DNA of 6,441 nucleotides from positions 1 to 6,441 of the forward strand of contig JAUHWE010000280.1 of NCBI GenBank assembly GCA_030424825.1, in the 5' to 3' direction. Numbering within the stretch: position 1 is the first letter of the stretch; every line of letters starts with the position of its first letter. The notes under the pieces are model-generated. The model saw only the letters and a list, made by a program, of their open reading frames with translations, was not told the origin of the DNA and searched no databases. Below, piece after piece: positions 1 to 6,081 of this stretch. This DNA comes from Verrucomicrobiia bacterium. GTDB taxonomy: Bacteria; Verrucomicrobiota; Verrucomicrobiia; Opitutales; Opitutaceae. The translations under genes were made by a program, and so were the position numbers.

Positions 1-633
1 GGAAACGAGTTTCGCAAGGTTTCACTTCCAAAAGACAATCCGCGTGGCGGCTTGCTGGGACAGGCCAGCATTTTGAAAATTACGTCCAATGGCACTCGCA
101 CCTCACCTGTTGTACGCGGTGTTTGGATACTGGAGAATATACTCGGCGACCCTCCTTCCCCTCCTCCTGCCGATGTGATGCCCATCGAGCCGGACGTCCG
201 GGGGTCCAAAACGATATTCGAAATGCTTTCCAAGCACAGGGAAGTTGAAACCTGTGCCGATTGCCACCGCAGTATTGATCCATGGGGATTCGGTCTAGAG
301 CACTTCGACGCCATTGGGGTCTACCGTTCAGAGTATAGAAATGGCCAGCCCGTCTACGCGAAAGGCTCTGTACCGAACGGCTCCTTCGATGGAATTGTTG
401 AAATGAAAAAGGTCTTGCTGGATCGTTCCGACCAGTTCGCCCGCGCATTAACCGAAAAGCTTTTCACTTATGCTCTCGGGCATCCGCTCTCGTTTCAAGA
501 GAGACTGATCGCTGACGATATCGCCGCTGCCATCCATGAGAGTGGTGGCGGATTCAAGGATCTCATCGTGGCGATTTGCTCCAGTCCTCTCTTTCGCGGC
601 GAAACCCAGCCGACGCAAATCGCCCAAAATTGA
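1..633 (+). CDS. PSD-family planctomycete-type cytochrome c protein (DUF1588-DUF1585), 3' part
   Basis: The frame is open from base 1 and ends at TGA 631-633, giving the last 210 residues of a protein that begins outside the window. Residues about 10-115 match the DUF1588 (PSCyt3) pattern: an RGGLLGQAS stretch, NGTRTSPVVRG, a proline run DPPSPPPADV, then C85-A-D-C88-H89 followed by IDPWGFGLEHFD. The CxxCH is a c-type haem attachment motif. Residues about 135-200 match DUF1585 (PSD2), with ALTEKLFTYALG and a final LIVAICSSPLFR. Full-length relatives are usually 700-1000 residues, with a further cytochrome domain and DUF1587/1595/1592 upstream, so most of the protein is missing here. In this family the proteins are exported and are often found beside sulfatases in Planctomycetes and Verrucomicrobiota; their biochemical role is not established. 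The family call is firm; an electron-transfer role is inferred from the haem motif. The next gene is convergent, so this is the last gene of its transcription unit. Confidence 0.93.
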   Translation, partial: GNEFRKVSLPKDNPRGGLLGQASILKITSNGTRTSPVVRGVWILENILGDPPSPPPADVMPIEPDVRGSKTIFEMLSKHREVETCADCHRSIDPWGFGLEHFDAIGVYRSEYRNGQPVYAKGSVPNGSFDGIVEMKKVLLDRSDQFARALTEKLFTYALGHPLSFQERLIADDIAAAIHESGGGFKDLIVAICSSPLFRGETQPTQIAQN

Positions 634-728
634 TTCTGACTAGGACCACGGCTTGAACTTTGATTAGCAGTAGGTCATTCATAACAACGCTACGTTAGTT
701 ACTCGTTCCTCGCAGATGGGTACCCCAG

Positions 729-759
729 GCTAGGGCAACCCCTACTGGTTGGGACTAGC
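729..759. repeat. Imperfect hairpin, possible degenerate palindromic repeat
   Basis: GCTAG (729-733) pairs with CTAGC (755-759), and inside it CAACC (736-740) pairs with GGTTG (747-751) around a 6-base loop, with a 2x3 internal loop between the two stems. It is preceded by GGGTACCCCAG (718-728). From memory, intergenic repeats in Planctomycetes and Verrucomicrobiota often carry a similar CCCCAGGCT...GGG core, so this may be a worn copy; that is a weak recollection that needs a genome search. Confidence 0.35.
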
Positions 760-813
760 GACTGCACTGTCACACCGTATCGAAAAGAAGGCAGTAAAAA
801 GCGGCGTTGAAAA

Positions 814-903
814 GTAGCTCACTCGCTTTAGCGTGAGCCGACTTAGATGGAATGAATGAATCTAAAAGCTGAATTTTTGCTCACGCTAAAGCGAGTGAGG
901 TAC
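814..903. repeat. Inverted pair of REP-like elements (BIME-like), 25-bp arms
   Basis: Bases 814-838 are the reverse complement of 879-903 at 24 of 25 positions; the only mismatch is 817/900, and 818-838 against 879-899 is a perfect 21-bp match. Each arm can also fold alone: CTCAC (818-822) pairs with GTGAG (833-837) and GC (825-826) with GC (831-832), around a TTTA loop. The left arm is preceded by GTAG (814-817) and the right arm, read on the minus strand, by GTAC. A GTAG-like tetranucleotide at the foot of an imperfect hairpin is the known signature of REP elements mobilised by RAYT/TnpA-REP transposases. The spacer holds a further short stem (TTAGAT 843-848 with ATCTAA 860-865). No transposase lies in the window. 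The repeat is seen directly; the REP/BIME identity is inference. Confidence 0.7.
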
Positions 904-990
904 CGGGATCTACCGTATTCAAAAATTTTATCCCAACGTCTTTATCAATACCCTCCATGCTCCAAACGCGGCGTGGTTCACGTGCCAGCC

Positions 991-2526
991 CTACGGATTA
1001 ACCAGCAACTGCGGCACTGGATTTTCTACGTGCCCCCTTTGCCTCTGTCCGCTTCCAGATAAATCTAAGTCGCCAAGGTCCGTTCGCGCTTGCTCCGCTA
1101 GCACCTCCAAACGAGCGACGATTTCCGGATGTTCTTGGACCACATTGTTAGTGCAGCCGATGTCATCGACCACATTGAATAGAAACGCTTCCGTAGGGCC
1201 GACATACCTACGTGGATAGCGCGGGTGTCGGACCGATTCGCTTAAAGGAAGAAAGAGCTTCCAAGGCCCGGACCGTACTGCTTGAAGCTGATCGCGATTG
1301 TAATAGAAGAAAGCTTCGTAGGGAGTTTTCGCACCCTTCTCACCGAAAATCAACGACCTGATGTCATGCCCATCTAACACACGATCCTTTGGCAGCTCGG
1401 CTCCGGCAAGTCGTGCAAACGTTGGAAGCAAATCCATCGTAGTGGCGAGTTCGCTACAAATCGTTCCGTCTTCGACTCTTCCCGGCCACCAGAATAGCGC
1501 GGGCACGCGAAAGGCGCCTTCCGCAGTCGTATACCCTTGCCCGTATAACGGCGCATTCGTTCCTCTGTAGGGCCCGCCGGGACTGGTGACCATTGGCGAG
1601 CCATTGTCGGACGTCCAGAGAACGAGCGTATTCCCTTGGAGGCCAAGTTCGACTAGCTTATCGAGAATCTCCCCCACCGACCAATCGAGCTCTTCTACCG
1701 AATCGCCCCATGGTCCTGCCTCGGACTTGCCTCGAAATGCTGGAGACGCGTAGGGAGCGCGCGTGGAGCCAGGCATGGCTTGTGGCATGTATAGAAAAAA
1801 TGGCCGACTCTGGTTCGATTCAATAAACTCAAGGGCACGCTCCGTGTAGCGCTTGGTCAAAAAGTCTCGATCTACTGGAGCTTCGATCACGTTTTCGTTT
1901 TCCATCAATGGAAGGGGTGGCCAAGTCGAACCGTCTTGATCCCATACTCGTGCCGTCATGTCATCTGAATACGGTATGCCAAAGTAGGAATCGAAGCCCT
2001 GTCGAGTCGGAAGAAAGGGAGGTTGATCCCCCAAGTGCCATTTTCCGATACAAGCAGTCGCATAGCCCTGCTCTTTAAGAATCTCGGCAATCGTAATCTC
2101 ATCCGGGTTGAGTCCGTAAGGCGAAATGGGCCGCAAGACATGCTGATCCCGCTCGTTAAAGTGCATGCCTACGCGCTGGGCATAGCAACCGGTCATGGCC
2201 GAAGCGCGCGACGGCGTACACACCCCAGCAGTCACATAGAAGTGGGTGAACTTCCTCCCCTCCGCCGCCATGCGACTCAATTGCGGGGTTCGAATTGAAG
2301 TCGCACCAAATGGCTCAATGTCGCCATAACCCAGATTATCAACAAATACGAAGATGATATTCGGGGGCTTCCCCTCACCAGCCCCTCTCAGCAAAGGCGT
2401 CCCCAATAAAAGCAGACAAACCAATAGACCGAAAATGTTTGACCACACACAGATTCGATTTGTCCGCGCTCGGCACTCCCCGATGCAACGCTGTATGATC
2501 ACTAGATCGCTTATTAACCGCTTCAT
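991..2526 (-). CDS. Secreted formylglycine-dependent sulfatase (arylsulfatase A-like, family S1)
   Basis: 511 residues. It should hydrolyse a sulfate ester outside the cytoplasm. A hydrophobic segment at residues 31-46, followed by LLRGAG, looks like a signal peptide, though with an unusually long 30-residue front; a GTG at 2446-2448 (V27) would give a normal signal peptide, but neither start has a clear Shine-Dalgarno, and I kept the ATG because it overlaps the upstream stop. Core motifs: IIFVFVDNLGYGD (57-69, metal site), C103-T-P-S-R107 (the CxPSR site converted to formylglycine), GKWHLG (161-166, K162 and H164), SDNG (306-309, D307 and N308) and MDLLPTFARLAG (364-375). Several positions depart from the textbook site: N64 instead of the second Asp, Q249 in MPQ instead of MPH, and no Lys in the YGQGYTTAEG loop (328-337). 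The length is normal for secreted sulfatases. It is the second gene of an operon with the SGNH hydrolase. Sulfatase identity is firm; the substrate, perhaps a sulfated polysaccharide, is unknown. Confidence 0.95.
   Translation of the reverse strand: MKRLISDLVIIQRCIGECRARTNRICVWSNIFGLLVCLLLLGTPLLRGAGEGKPPNIIFVFVDNLGYGDIEPFGATSIRTPQLSRMAAEGRKFTHFYVTAGVCTPSRASAMTGCYAQRVGMHFNERDQHVLRPISPYGLNPDEITIAEILKEQGYATACIGKWHLGDQPPFLPTRQGFDSYFGIPYSDDMTARVWDQDGSTWPPLPLMENENVIEAPVDRDFLTKRYTERALEFIESNQSRPFFLYMPQAMPGSTRAPYASPAFRGKSEAGPWGDSVEELDWSVGEILDKLVELGLQGNTLVLWTSDNGSPMVTSPGGPYRGTNAPLYGQGYTTAEGAFRVPALFWWPGRVEDGTICSELATTMDLLPTFARLAGAELPKDRVLDGHDIRSLIFGEKGAKTPYEAFFYYNRDQLQAVRSGPWKLFLPLSESVRHPRYPRRYVGPTEAFLFNVVDDIGCTNNVVQEHPEIVARLEVLAEQARTDLGDLDLSGSGQRQRGHVENPVPQLLVNP
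2523..2526 (-). promoter_or_regulatory. ATGA stop/start overlap, translational coupling
   Basis: On the minus strand the four bases read ATGA: ATG (2526-2524) starts the sulfatase and TGA (2525-2523) ends the SGNH hydrolase. This arrangement usually lets a terminating ribosome restart, which would explain why the sulfatase has no obvious Shine-Dalgarno of its own. Confidence 0.8.
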
Positions 2527-3512
2527 TTGACGGACATTCGCATCGTTTCGAACTCGCGATATCCTTCCCAGGCGATTCGTTGAAGATCCGCTCGGTCTTC
2601 TTTCGAGAAAACCCGCCGTATCGGATTGCCATCACGGTCCTTTGACCGGTCTCCATCTTCGAAGAACCGGATGTCCGTAATCGAGTCAATGGGCAAGCCC
2701 TCTGGGCTTCGATCAAACAGGGCCGCGTAGATCGTCGACGCTGTGAGATAGGCCATGGTATGGTTCAGATGACCGTCATTTACAAATCGAAGGGTCAGGT
2801 CCGGACGTTGACTTTGACACCGAAAAGCAACTAGTGCCATGGGCGCGACCTGAGCGTCGATACGATTGGCCAGCGCCGCTATAGATCTTTCCTTCTCCCA
2901 TACAACGGCTCCATCCGGAGCTACCGTTAATGGGTGTGCGTTCTGAGTCACGGGAGTGGTTTCATAAAGTATCACACGGGCCCCTTGATTCTTGGCCAGC
3001 TTCGCAAACTTCGGAGCATACTGCAGGTAAAGTGATGCATCGCCCTCGAGATCGTCCCGGTAAGATTGCAGTACTACAATATCCCAATTCTTCCGCCAGG
3101 TGTCGAGGTTATCGAGCAATTCCTGGTTTCTTTTGATCGCGCTTTTCGCGTGATTGTCCTTTGGATTCTCGGCGACTGCCTTTTCCAAGGAGTCAATTGT
3201 GTTATCAATTTCGAAAATGCCTATTTCATGGGCCCTCACAAAATTGGCAGTTCCCAACCTCCAGTGATCGACTAATCTTCGACCTCCGTATATTACAGTG
3301 GATACATTGACCTCCATTCCCGGGTTGCCCGCTTCAGCCATTGTTTCAACTACTTTCGAAAGATTGTGACGCCCAGTATAGCTGTTTCCAATAAAGAGTA
3401 TCTCGAGCGACTCGTCCTCTTCTCCATAAGCGGCACCGCACAAAACAAAAAAACCAGTAACGGCGAGAATGGCTATCGATATCAATCGCGGCTTCAACTT
3501 ACGGAATTGCAT
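2523..3512 (-). CDS. Secreted SGNH/GDSL-type hydrolase (esterase-like)
   Basis: 329 residues. Residues 12-30 form a Sec-type signal peptide ending A-A-Y-G before EEDES. SGNH blocks can be followed: block I IGNSYTG (41-47) with candidate nucleophile S44, a Gly-bearing block II YGGRRL (75-80), block III VVLQSYRD (146-153) with Gln149 where classic family members have Asn, and block V NDGHLN (245-250) giving the D246/H248 pair. This resembles the divergent SGNH proteins of Planctomycetes and Verrucomicrobiota more than classical GDSL lipases. The likely reaction is carboxyl-ester or deacetyl hydrolysis, but no substrate can be named. A tail after residue 270 (IRFFEDGD...) lies outside the SGNH core. 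The TGA stop overlaps the sulfatase ATG by four bases, so both should be made from one transcript. No strong Shine-Dalgarno is seen before the ATG; TTGAGCG is the best match. Confidence 0.85.
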   Translation of the reverse strand: MQFRKLKPRLISIAILAVTGFFVLCGAAYGEEDESLEILFIGNSYTGRHNLSKVVETMAEAGNPGMEVNVSTVIYGGRRLVDHWRLGTANFVRAHEIGIFEIDNTIDSLEKAVAENPKDNHAKSAIKRNQELLDNLDTWRKNWDIVVLQSYRDDLEGDASLYLQYAPKFAKLAKNQGARVILYETTPVTQNAHPLTVAPDGAVVWEKERSIAALANRIDAQVAPMALVAFRCQSQRPDLTLRFVNDGHLNHTMAYLTASTIYAALFDRSPEGLPIDSITDIRFFEDGDRSKDRDGNPIRRVFSKEDRADLQRIAWEGYREFETMRMSVK

Positions 3513-3565
3513 CGCTCAACAGTGACACGGCCTCGAGTCTCGGTCAATCGCAACCTTGTCGCAAT

Positions 3566-3580
3566 CCCGATTTAGTCGGG
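3566..3580. repeat. Small perfect hairpin with TTTAG/CTAAA loop
   Basis: CCCGA (3566-3570) and TCGGG (3576-3580) flank a 5-base loop TTTAG (CTAAA on the minus strand). It sits 54 bases upstream of the hydrolase ATG and 140 bases beyond the stop of the HhH gene. The CTAAA centre is shared with the hairpins at 814-903. There is no T-run on either strand, so a terminator is unlikely; a palindromic repeat, an operator or a leader structure are alternatives. Confidence 0.45.
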
Positions 3581-3719
3581 CAGTCGGACCACTCTGCGAC
3601 CCCCTAACACTAATCGAATTACGCGGCATCGAGGGACGCGATTGCCTTACCTTTACAAAGTTTCCACCGGCCTCGAATTTTTCTCTACTACCGAACACCC
3701 ATAACCCAGACCGGTCGGG

Positions 3720-4124
3720 CTACTTCTTCTTTTTACCCTTTTTCTTGGAAGTCTTTTTGGACTTCTTCTTGCCCTTGGGTTTTTTGGGATCCTTTTTCTT
3801 GACCGGCTTCTTACGCTTTTTACCCGATTTTGCTTTGGCCTTCTTTTCGGATTTAGCCTTTGTTTTGACACCCTTTTTCTTTGGATTCGATTTCGAAGCT
3901 TTCTTCTTCGATTTAATCGCGGGTGCCTTTTTTTTCGCTTTCGAGGTGAGCTGCTTCGCAGCTGTAATGGTCGCTTTCGCTCTCACTGGTCCGAAACCGG
4001 AAACCGATCCCAAGGACGCCACTGTACTTGCGGCGATCTTCTCTGCTGACGTGAATCCACTGGCTTTGAGCGTTTCCGCTGTTGAGAGTCCGACACCTGG
4101 AATTTCAGTAACTGGAGTTGGCAT
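3720..4124 (-). CDS. Helix-hairpin-helix protein with lysine-rich, histone H1-like tail
   Basis: 134 residues from the ATG at 4124. A TTG six codons upstream (4142) is an alternative start giving 140 residues; an in-frame TAG seven codons before that TTG rules out anything longer. Neither start has a Shine-Dalgarno. Residues about 5-24 (VTEIPGVG...LKASGF) and 35-59 (VASLGSVSGFGPVRA...) form two HhH-like units with the hairpin signatures PGVG and GFGP. HhH pairs bind DNA non-specifically through the backbone. From residue 57 to the end, 42 of 78 residues are Lys, mostly in AK, SKK, KKP and KKK runs, with only one Glu and one Asp. The whole is highly basic and resembles bacterial histone H1-like tails. 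The likely role is a nucleoid-associated DNA-binding protein; this is inference from composition and the fold signature. It has its own promoter and is probably monocistronic or weakly linked to the hydrolase operon 207 bases downstream. Confidence 0.82.
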   Translation of the reverse strand: MPTPVTEIPGVGLSTAETLKASGFTSAEKIAASTVASLGSVSGFGPVRAKATITAAKQLTSKAKKKAPAIKSKKKASKSNPKKKGVKTKAKSEKKAKAKSGKKRKKPVKKKDPKKPKGKKKSKKTSKKKGKKKK

Positions 4125-4172
4125 AGATGGTCTTGGGGTCAAAGTTAACTTTATAACTGCTTTCTAAATCTG

Positions 4173-4202
4173 AATATAACCTTAGCCTCACCGGCAAGTC
4201 AA
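4173..4202 (-). promoter_or_regulatory. Sigma70-like promoter for the HhH gene
   Basis: On the minus strand, TTGACT (4202-4197, 5 of 6 to consensus) and TATATT (4178-4173, 5 of 6) are 18 bases apart. Transcription would start near 4166, leaving a leader of about 40 bases to the ATG at 4124, or about 24 to the TTG at 4142. It is the best promoter match I saw in the window. It is a motif match only. Confidence 0.6.
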
Positions 4203-4272
4203 CCAAACGACTTCAAGAAGTATGATTTCAATCTTTAGAAACGGATCCGCTCATTGAATCCATCTCCTGTGA

Positions 4273-4300
4273 TTGGAACACCTCAACCCATTTCTATTAT
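4273..4300 (+). promoter_or_regulatory. Possible promoter for the solenoid membrane protein gene
   Basis: TTGGAA (4273-4278, 4 of 6) and TATTAT (4295-4300, 5 of 6) are 16 bases apart, about 110 bases upstream of the ATG at 4412. It lies in the divergent region, facing away from the HhH promoter. The match is modest and the spacing a little short. Confidence 0.3.
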
Positions 4301-4411
4301 TTCGCGCTTCAATCTTGCGAACTCGCATTCGGAATCCCATAAAGGCGGGCAATCTTTATTCGATTCGGACCGCTCTAATGCGACTCGATTTGGGGGCAAT
4401 AATCGATCCCT

Positions 4412-6016
4412 ATGAAGCTACAAGAACAACTGACCGCCAAAATCGGAACCCTAGAACTTGATGAAACGGATATCCTCATATCATTAGAGGAAGCGTTTTC
4501 CGATCACGTAGAGCCGACTAGTCCAAGCCGGAGCACTCGCTCCTGCCGTGGGGAATTCCTTGCCGAAGTCCTCAAAGCCCTCGCCCATGACGAATACCGA
4601 ATGGCCCTTTCCATTCCGGATATTCGACTCGTTTCTCCGCTCATCGCAACTTCTCTCAAAACGGAGAAGACTGTATTGCTTCAAAGAATACAATCTGACT
4701 ACCCAGTACATTTCAACCAGTGCAGTTTCAATCAACTCGATCTTACCGATGGAAATCTAACATCTCTCGTTGCTCGAGGTATACATATCGAACGCGATCT
4801 GGTTTTGAAGGGCGTTCGCATCAGCCACATCCTTGATCTCTCGATTGCCCGTATCGGAGGCACCTTGAATCTCCAAGATTCAGTGCTAACCATTCCGGGA
4901 TCGGCTTCAGAAGCGTCTAATAATGCTGGCGATACGGCCCAGGAAGAGTCGGGCCAGACACGAAGGGAAGAATACTCGCGTTTTGAGATGGGTTCAATGC
5001 TGGACATCAAAATCGACGGATCGCTTCGTCTCTGCAACGCCCGCATCGATCGAAAACTTCGAATGACCAATGCCCGGGTTGGGGGAGATGTCGATCTGTG
5101 GGGCGTTGAGTTCCAAGACGTCGGCGACCTGGAAAACGGTCTCATCTGCACCAATTGCGAGATCGGCGAGAAGTTAATACTTTCCGAGTCGCGCTGCGAC
5201 GACCATACGCGTATCGCACTCGACTATACACGGCTAAGAATTATTCAATTTGGTCGTGATCAAGCAAACTGGCCTCGCGTAAATCGAATTTCGCTCGAAG
5301 GCACGACCTTTGAAGCGTTCGCGTTCATTCAGCGGCAAAAACTGGGTCAGGCACTCAGTATTTTCGATACCGATTTGACCATCGCTATTTTGAAGCGAAA
5401 CGGACCCGGCTTCTATCGCCAGCCATGGCGCCAAGCCGCACAGAGCATTCGCCAAAAAGGCTATGGCGAAGAGGCCCTCGAAATAATGGTCGCCATGGAA
5501 AAGGAGGCCAGTCAAGTAGAGGTCAAACAGCATCGGGCCCGACTAACGGAGACAGGGCTATCGTTTTGGCATCGACTGACTTTGATGGGAAAGCGCTTTC
5601 GGCGCACGATTTCGAATTCACTGTGGTGGTTTGCCGACTACGGCTACCGCCCCGAGAAAACGCTGTGGACGCTGCTGACGCTGCTTCTGCTCAACATTGG
5701 ATTGAACGTGGTTATCTTGTATTGGCAACAAGACGCCATCGTCCCGGCCCTAGAGGAAGTCTATTTGCAAGACGACAAAGATCCGTGGAAAGGGACGCCC
5801 CGCGAGTACCCCAGTTTCAATCCGCTTGTCTTCGCCCTGGATACACTGATTCCGGCTCTGGATTTAGGTCAGGAGAGCGCTTGGCAACCCAACTGGAAAA
5901 ACCCGTTCGGAATCGCCTACGCAATCTATCTTTACATCATCCACATGTTTTTCGGACTTCTCCTAATTGGCGTCCTCGTCGCCGGAATCTCAAAGCGACT
6001 TTCCGACGATATTTAA
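4412..6016 (+). CDS. Repeat-solenoid protein with two C-terminal membrane segments, function unknown
   Basis: 534 residues, ATG start. A G-run (4392-4396) is too far upstream to be a good ribosome site. Residues 1-95 look helical. Residues 100-116 have hydrophobics every five residues (F101, F106, L111, L116), pentapeptide-like. Then comes an 11-residue repeat, I-x-x-x-L-x-L: I126, I137 and I148, each with L at +4 and L at +6; after a polar insert (161-195) it resumes at I201, I212 and V223, and again at L240 and I251. Residues 325-380 are helical and charged. Segment 417-438 and segment 500-525 are membrane helices, with a conserved-looking YPSFNPLVFALDTLIPALDL stretch (466-485) between them. 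From memory, this C-terminal arrangement occurs in uncharacterised bacterial membrane proteins, some labelled pentapeptide-repeat or 'membrane-associated oxidoreductase'. I see no redox motif, so I do not adopt that name. It probably presents a beta-solenoid at the inner membrane; topology and partners are unknown. Confidence 0.85.
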   Translation: MKLQEQLTAKIGTLELDETDILISLEEAFSDHVEPTSPSRSTRSCRGEFLAEVLKALAHDEYRMALSIPDIRLVSPLIATSLKTEKTVLLQRIQSDYPVHFNQCSFNQLDLTDGNLTSLVARGIHIERDLVLKGVRISHILDLSIARIGGTLNLQDSVLTIPGSASEASNNAGDTAQEESGQTRREEYSRFEMGSMLDIKIDGSLRLCNARIDRKLRMTNARVGGDVDLWGVEFQDVGDLENGLICTNCEIGEKLILSESRCDDHTRIALDYTRLRIIQFGRDQANWPRVNRISLEGTTFEAFAFIQRQKLGQALSIFDTDLTIAILKRNGPGFYRQPWRQAAQSIRQKGYGEEALEIMVAMEKEASQVEVKQHRARLTETGLSFWHRLTLMGKRFRRTISNSLWWFADYGYRPEKTLWTLLTLLLLNIGLNVVILYWQQDAIVPALEEVYLQDDKDPWKGTPREYPSFNPLVFALDTLIPALDLGQESAWQPNWKNPFGIAYAIYLYIIHMFFGLLLIGVLVAGISKRLSDDI

Positions 6017-6053
6017 GGAGTCTAGAAGCAACTTAACTGAATCGTTTGCCTTC

Positions 6054-6066
6054 AGAGAAGATCTCT
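6054..6066. terminator. Weak hairpin between convergent genes
   Basis: AGAGA (6054-6058) pairs with TCTCT (6062-6066) around a 3-base loop in the 65-base gap between two convergent stops. The stem is short and AT-biased and no T-run follows, so it is at best a poor terminator. I see no better candidate in this gap. Confidence 0.2.
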
Positions 6067-6081
6067 CTTAACTATCCACCT

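Larger units (their letters stand above)
634..990. other. Convergent intergenic region with palindromic repeats
   Basis: This 357-base gap separates the stop of the PSD-family gene from the stop of the sulfatase on the opposite strand. I see no credible protein gene in it; the one short frame (from 856) starts inside the inverted repeat and runs into the sulfatase gene. It holds two palindromic structures, at 729-759 and 814-903, described separately. Neither is followed by a T-run, so classical intrinsic terminators are not evident, although the 814-903 structure could block transcription from both sides. Confidence 0.7.

Noticed and set aside
634..990. Possible tRNA or small RNA in the convergent gap
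   Set aside because: The hairpins do not form a cloverleaf and no TTCGA-type T-loop or CCA end is present; no promoter stands out.
856..1062. A 68-codon plus-strand frame after the PSD-family gene
   Set aside because: It starts within the inverted repeat and overlaps the 3' end of the sulfatase gene; no domain or ribosome site supports it.
3430..3445. Lipoprotein signal (Cys25) in the SGNH hydrolase
   Set aside because: The residues before Cys (F-V-L) do not fit the lipobox, which needs a small residue at -1; an ordinary signal peptidase site after AAYG fits better.
3513..3550. TTGACC near the hydrolase start as a promoter -35 box
   Set aside because: At the proper spacing the -10 position reads CACTGT, a very poor match, so I did not list a promoter for the hydrolase operon.
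3516..3698. A 60-codon minus-strand frame between the HhH gene and the hydrolase
   Set aside because: No Shine-Dalgarno, no recognisable motif, and the composition looks like translated non-coding sequence; it also spans the 3566-3580 hairpin.
3700..3719. Possible intrinsic terminator just after the HhH gene (GACCGGTC palindrome)
   Set aside because: The 8-base palindrome has no loop space and no T-run follows on the minus strand.
3556..4167. A 203-codon plus-strand frame rich in Phe and Leu that looks like a multi-span membrane protein
   Set aside because: It is antisense to the lysine-rich tail: AAA/AAG codons read backwards give TTT/CTT, so the hydrophobicity is an artefact. The minus-strand HhH protein has the recognisable domain and a promoter.
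5425..6036. A 203-codon plus-strand frame inside the solenoid protein gene
   Set aside because: It is Arg/Pro-rich with no recognisable domain, and the other frame carries clear repeats and membrane helices over the same bases.
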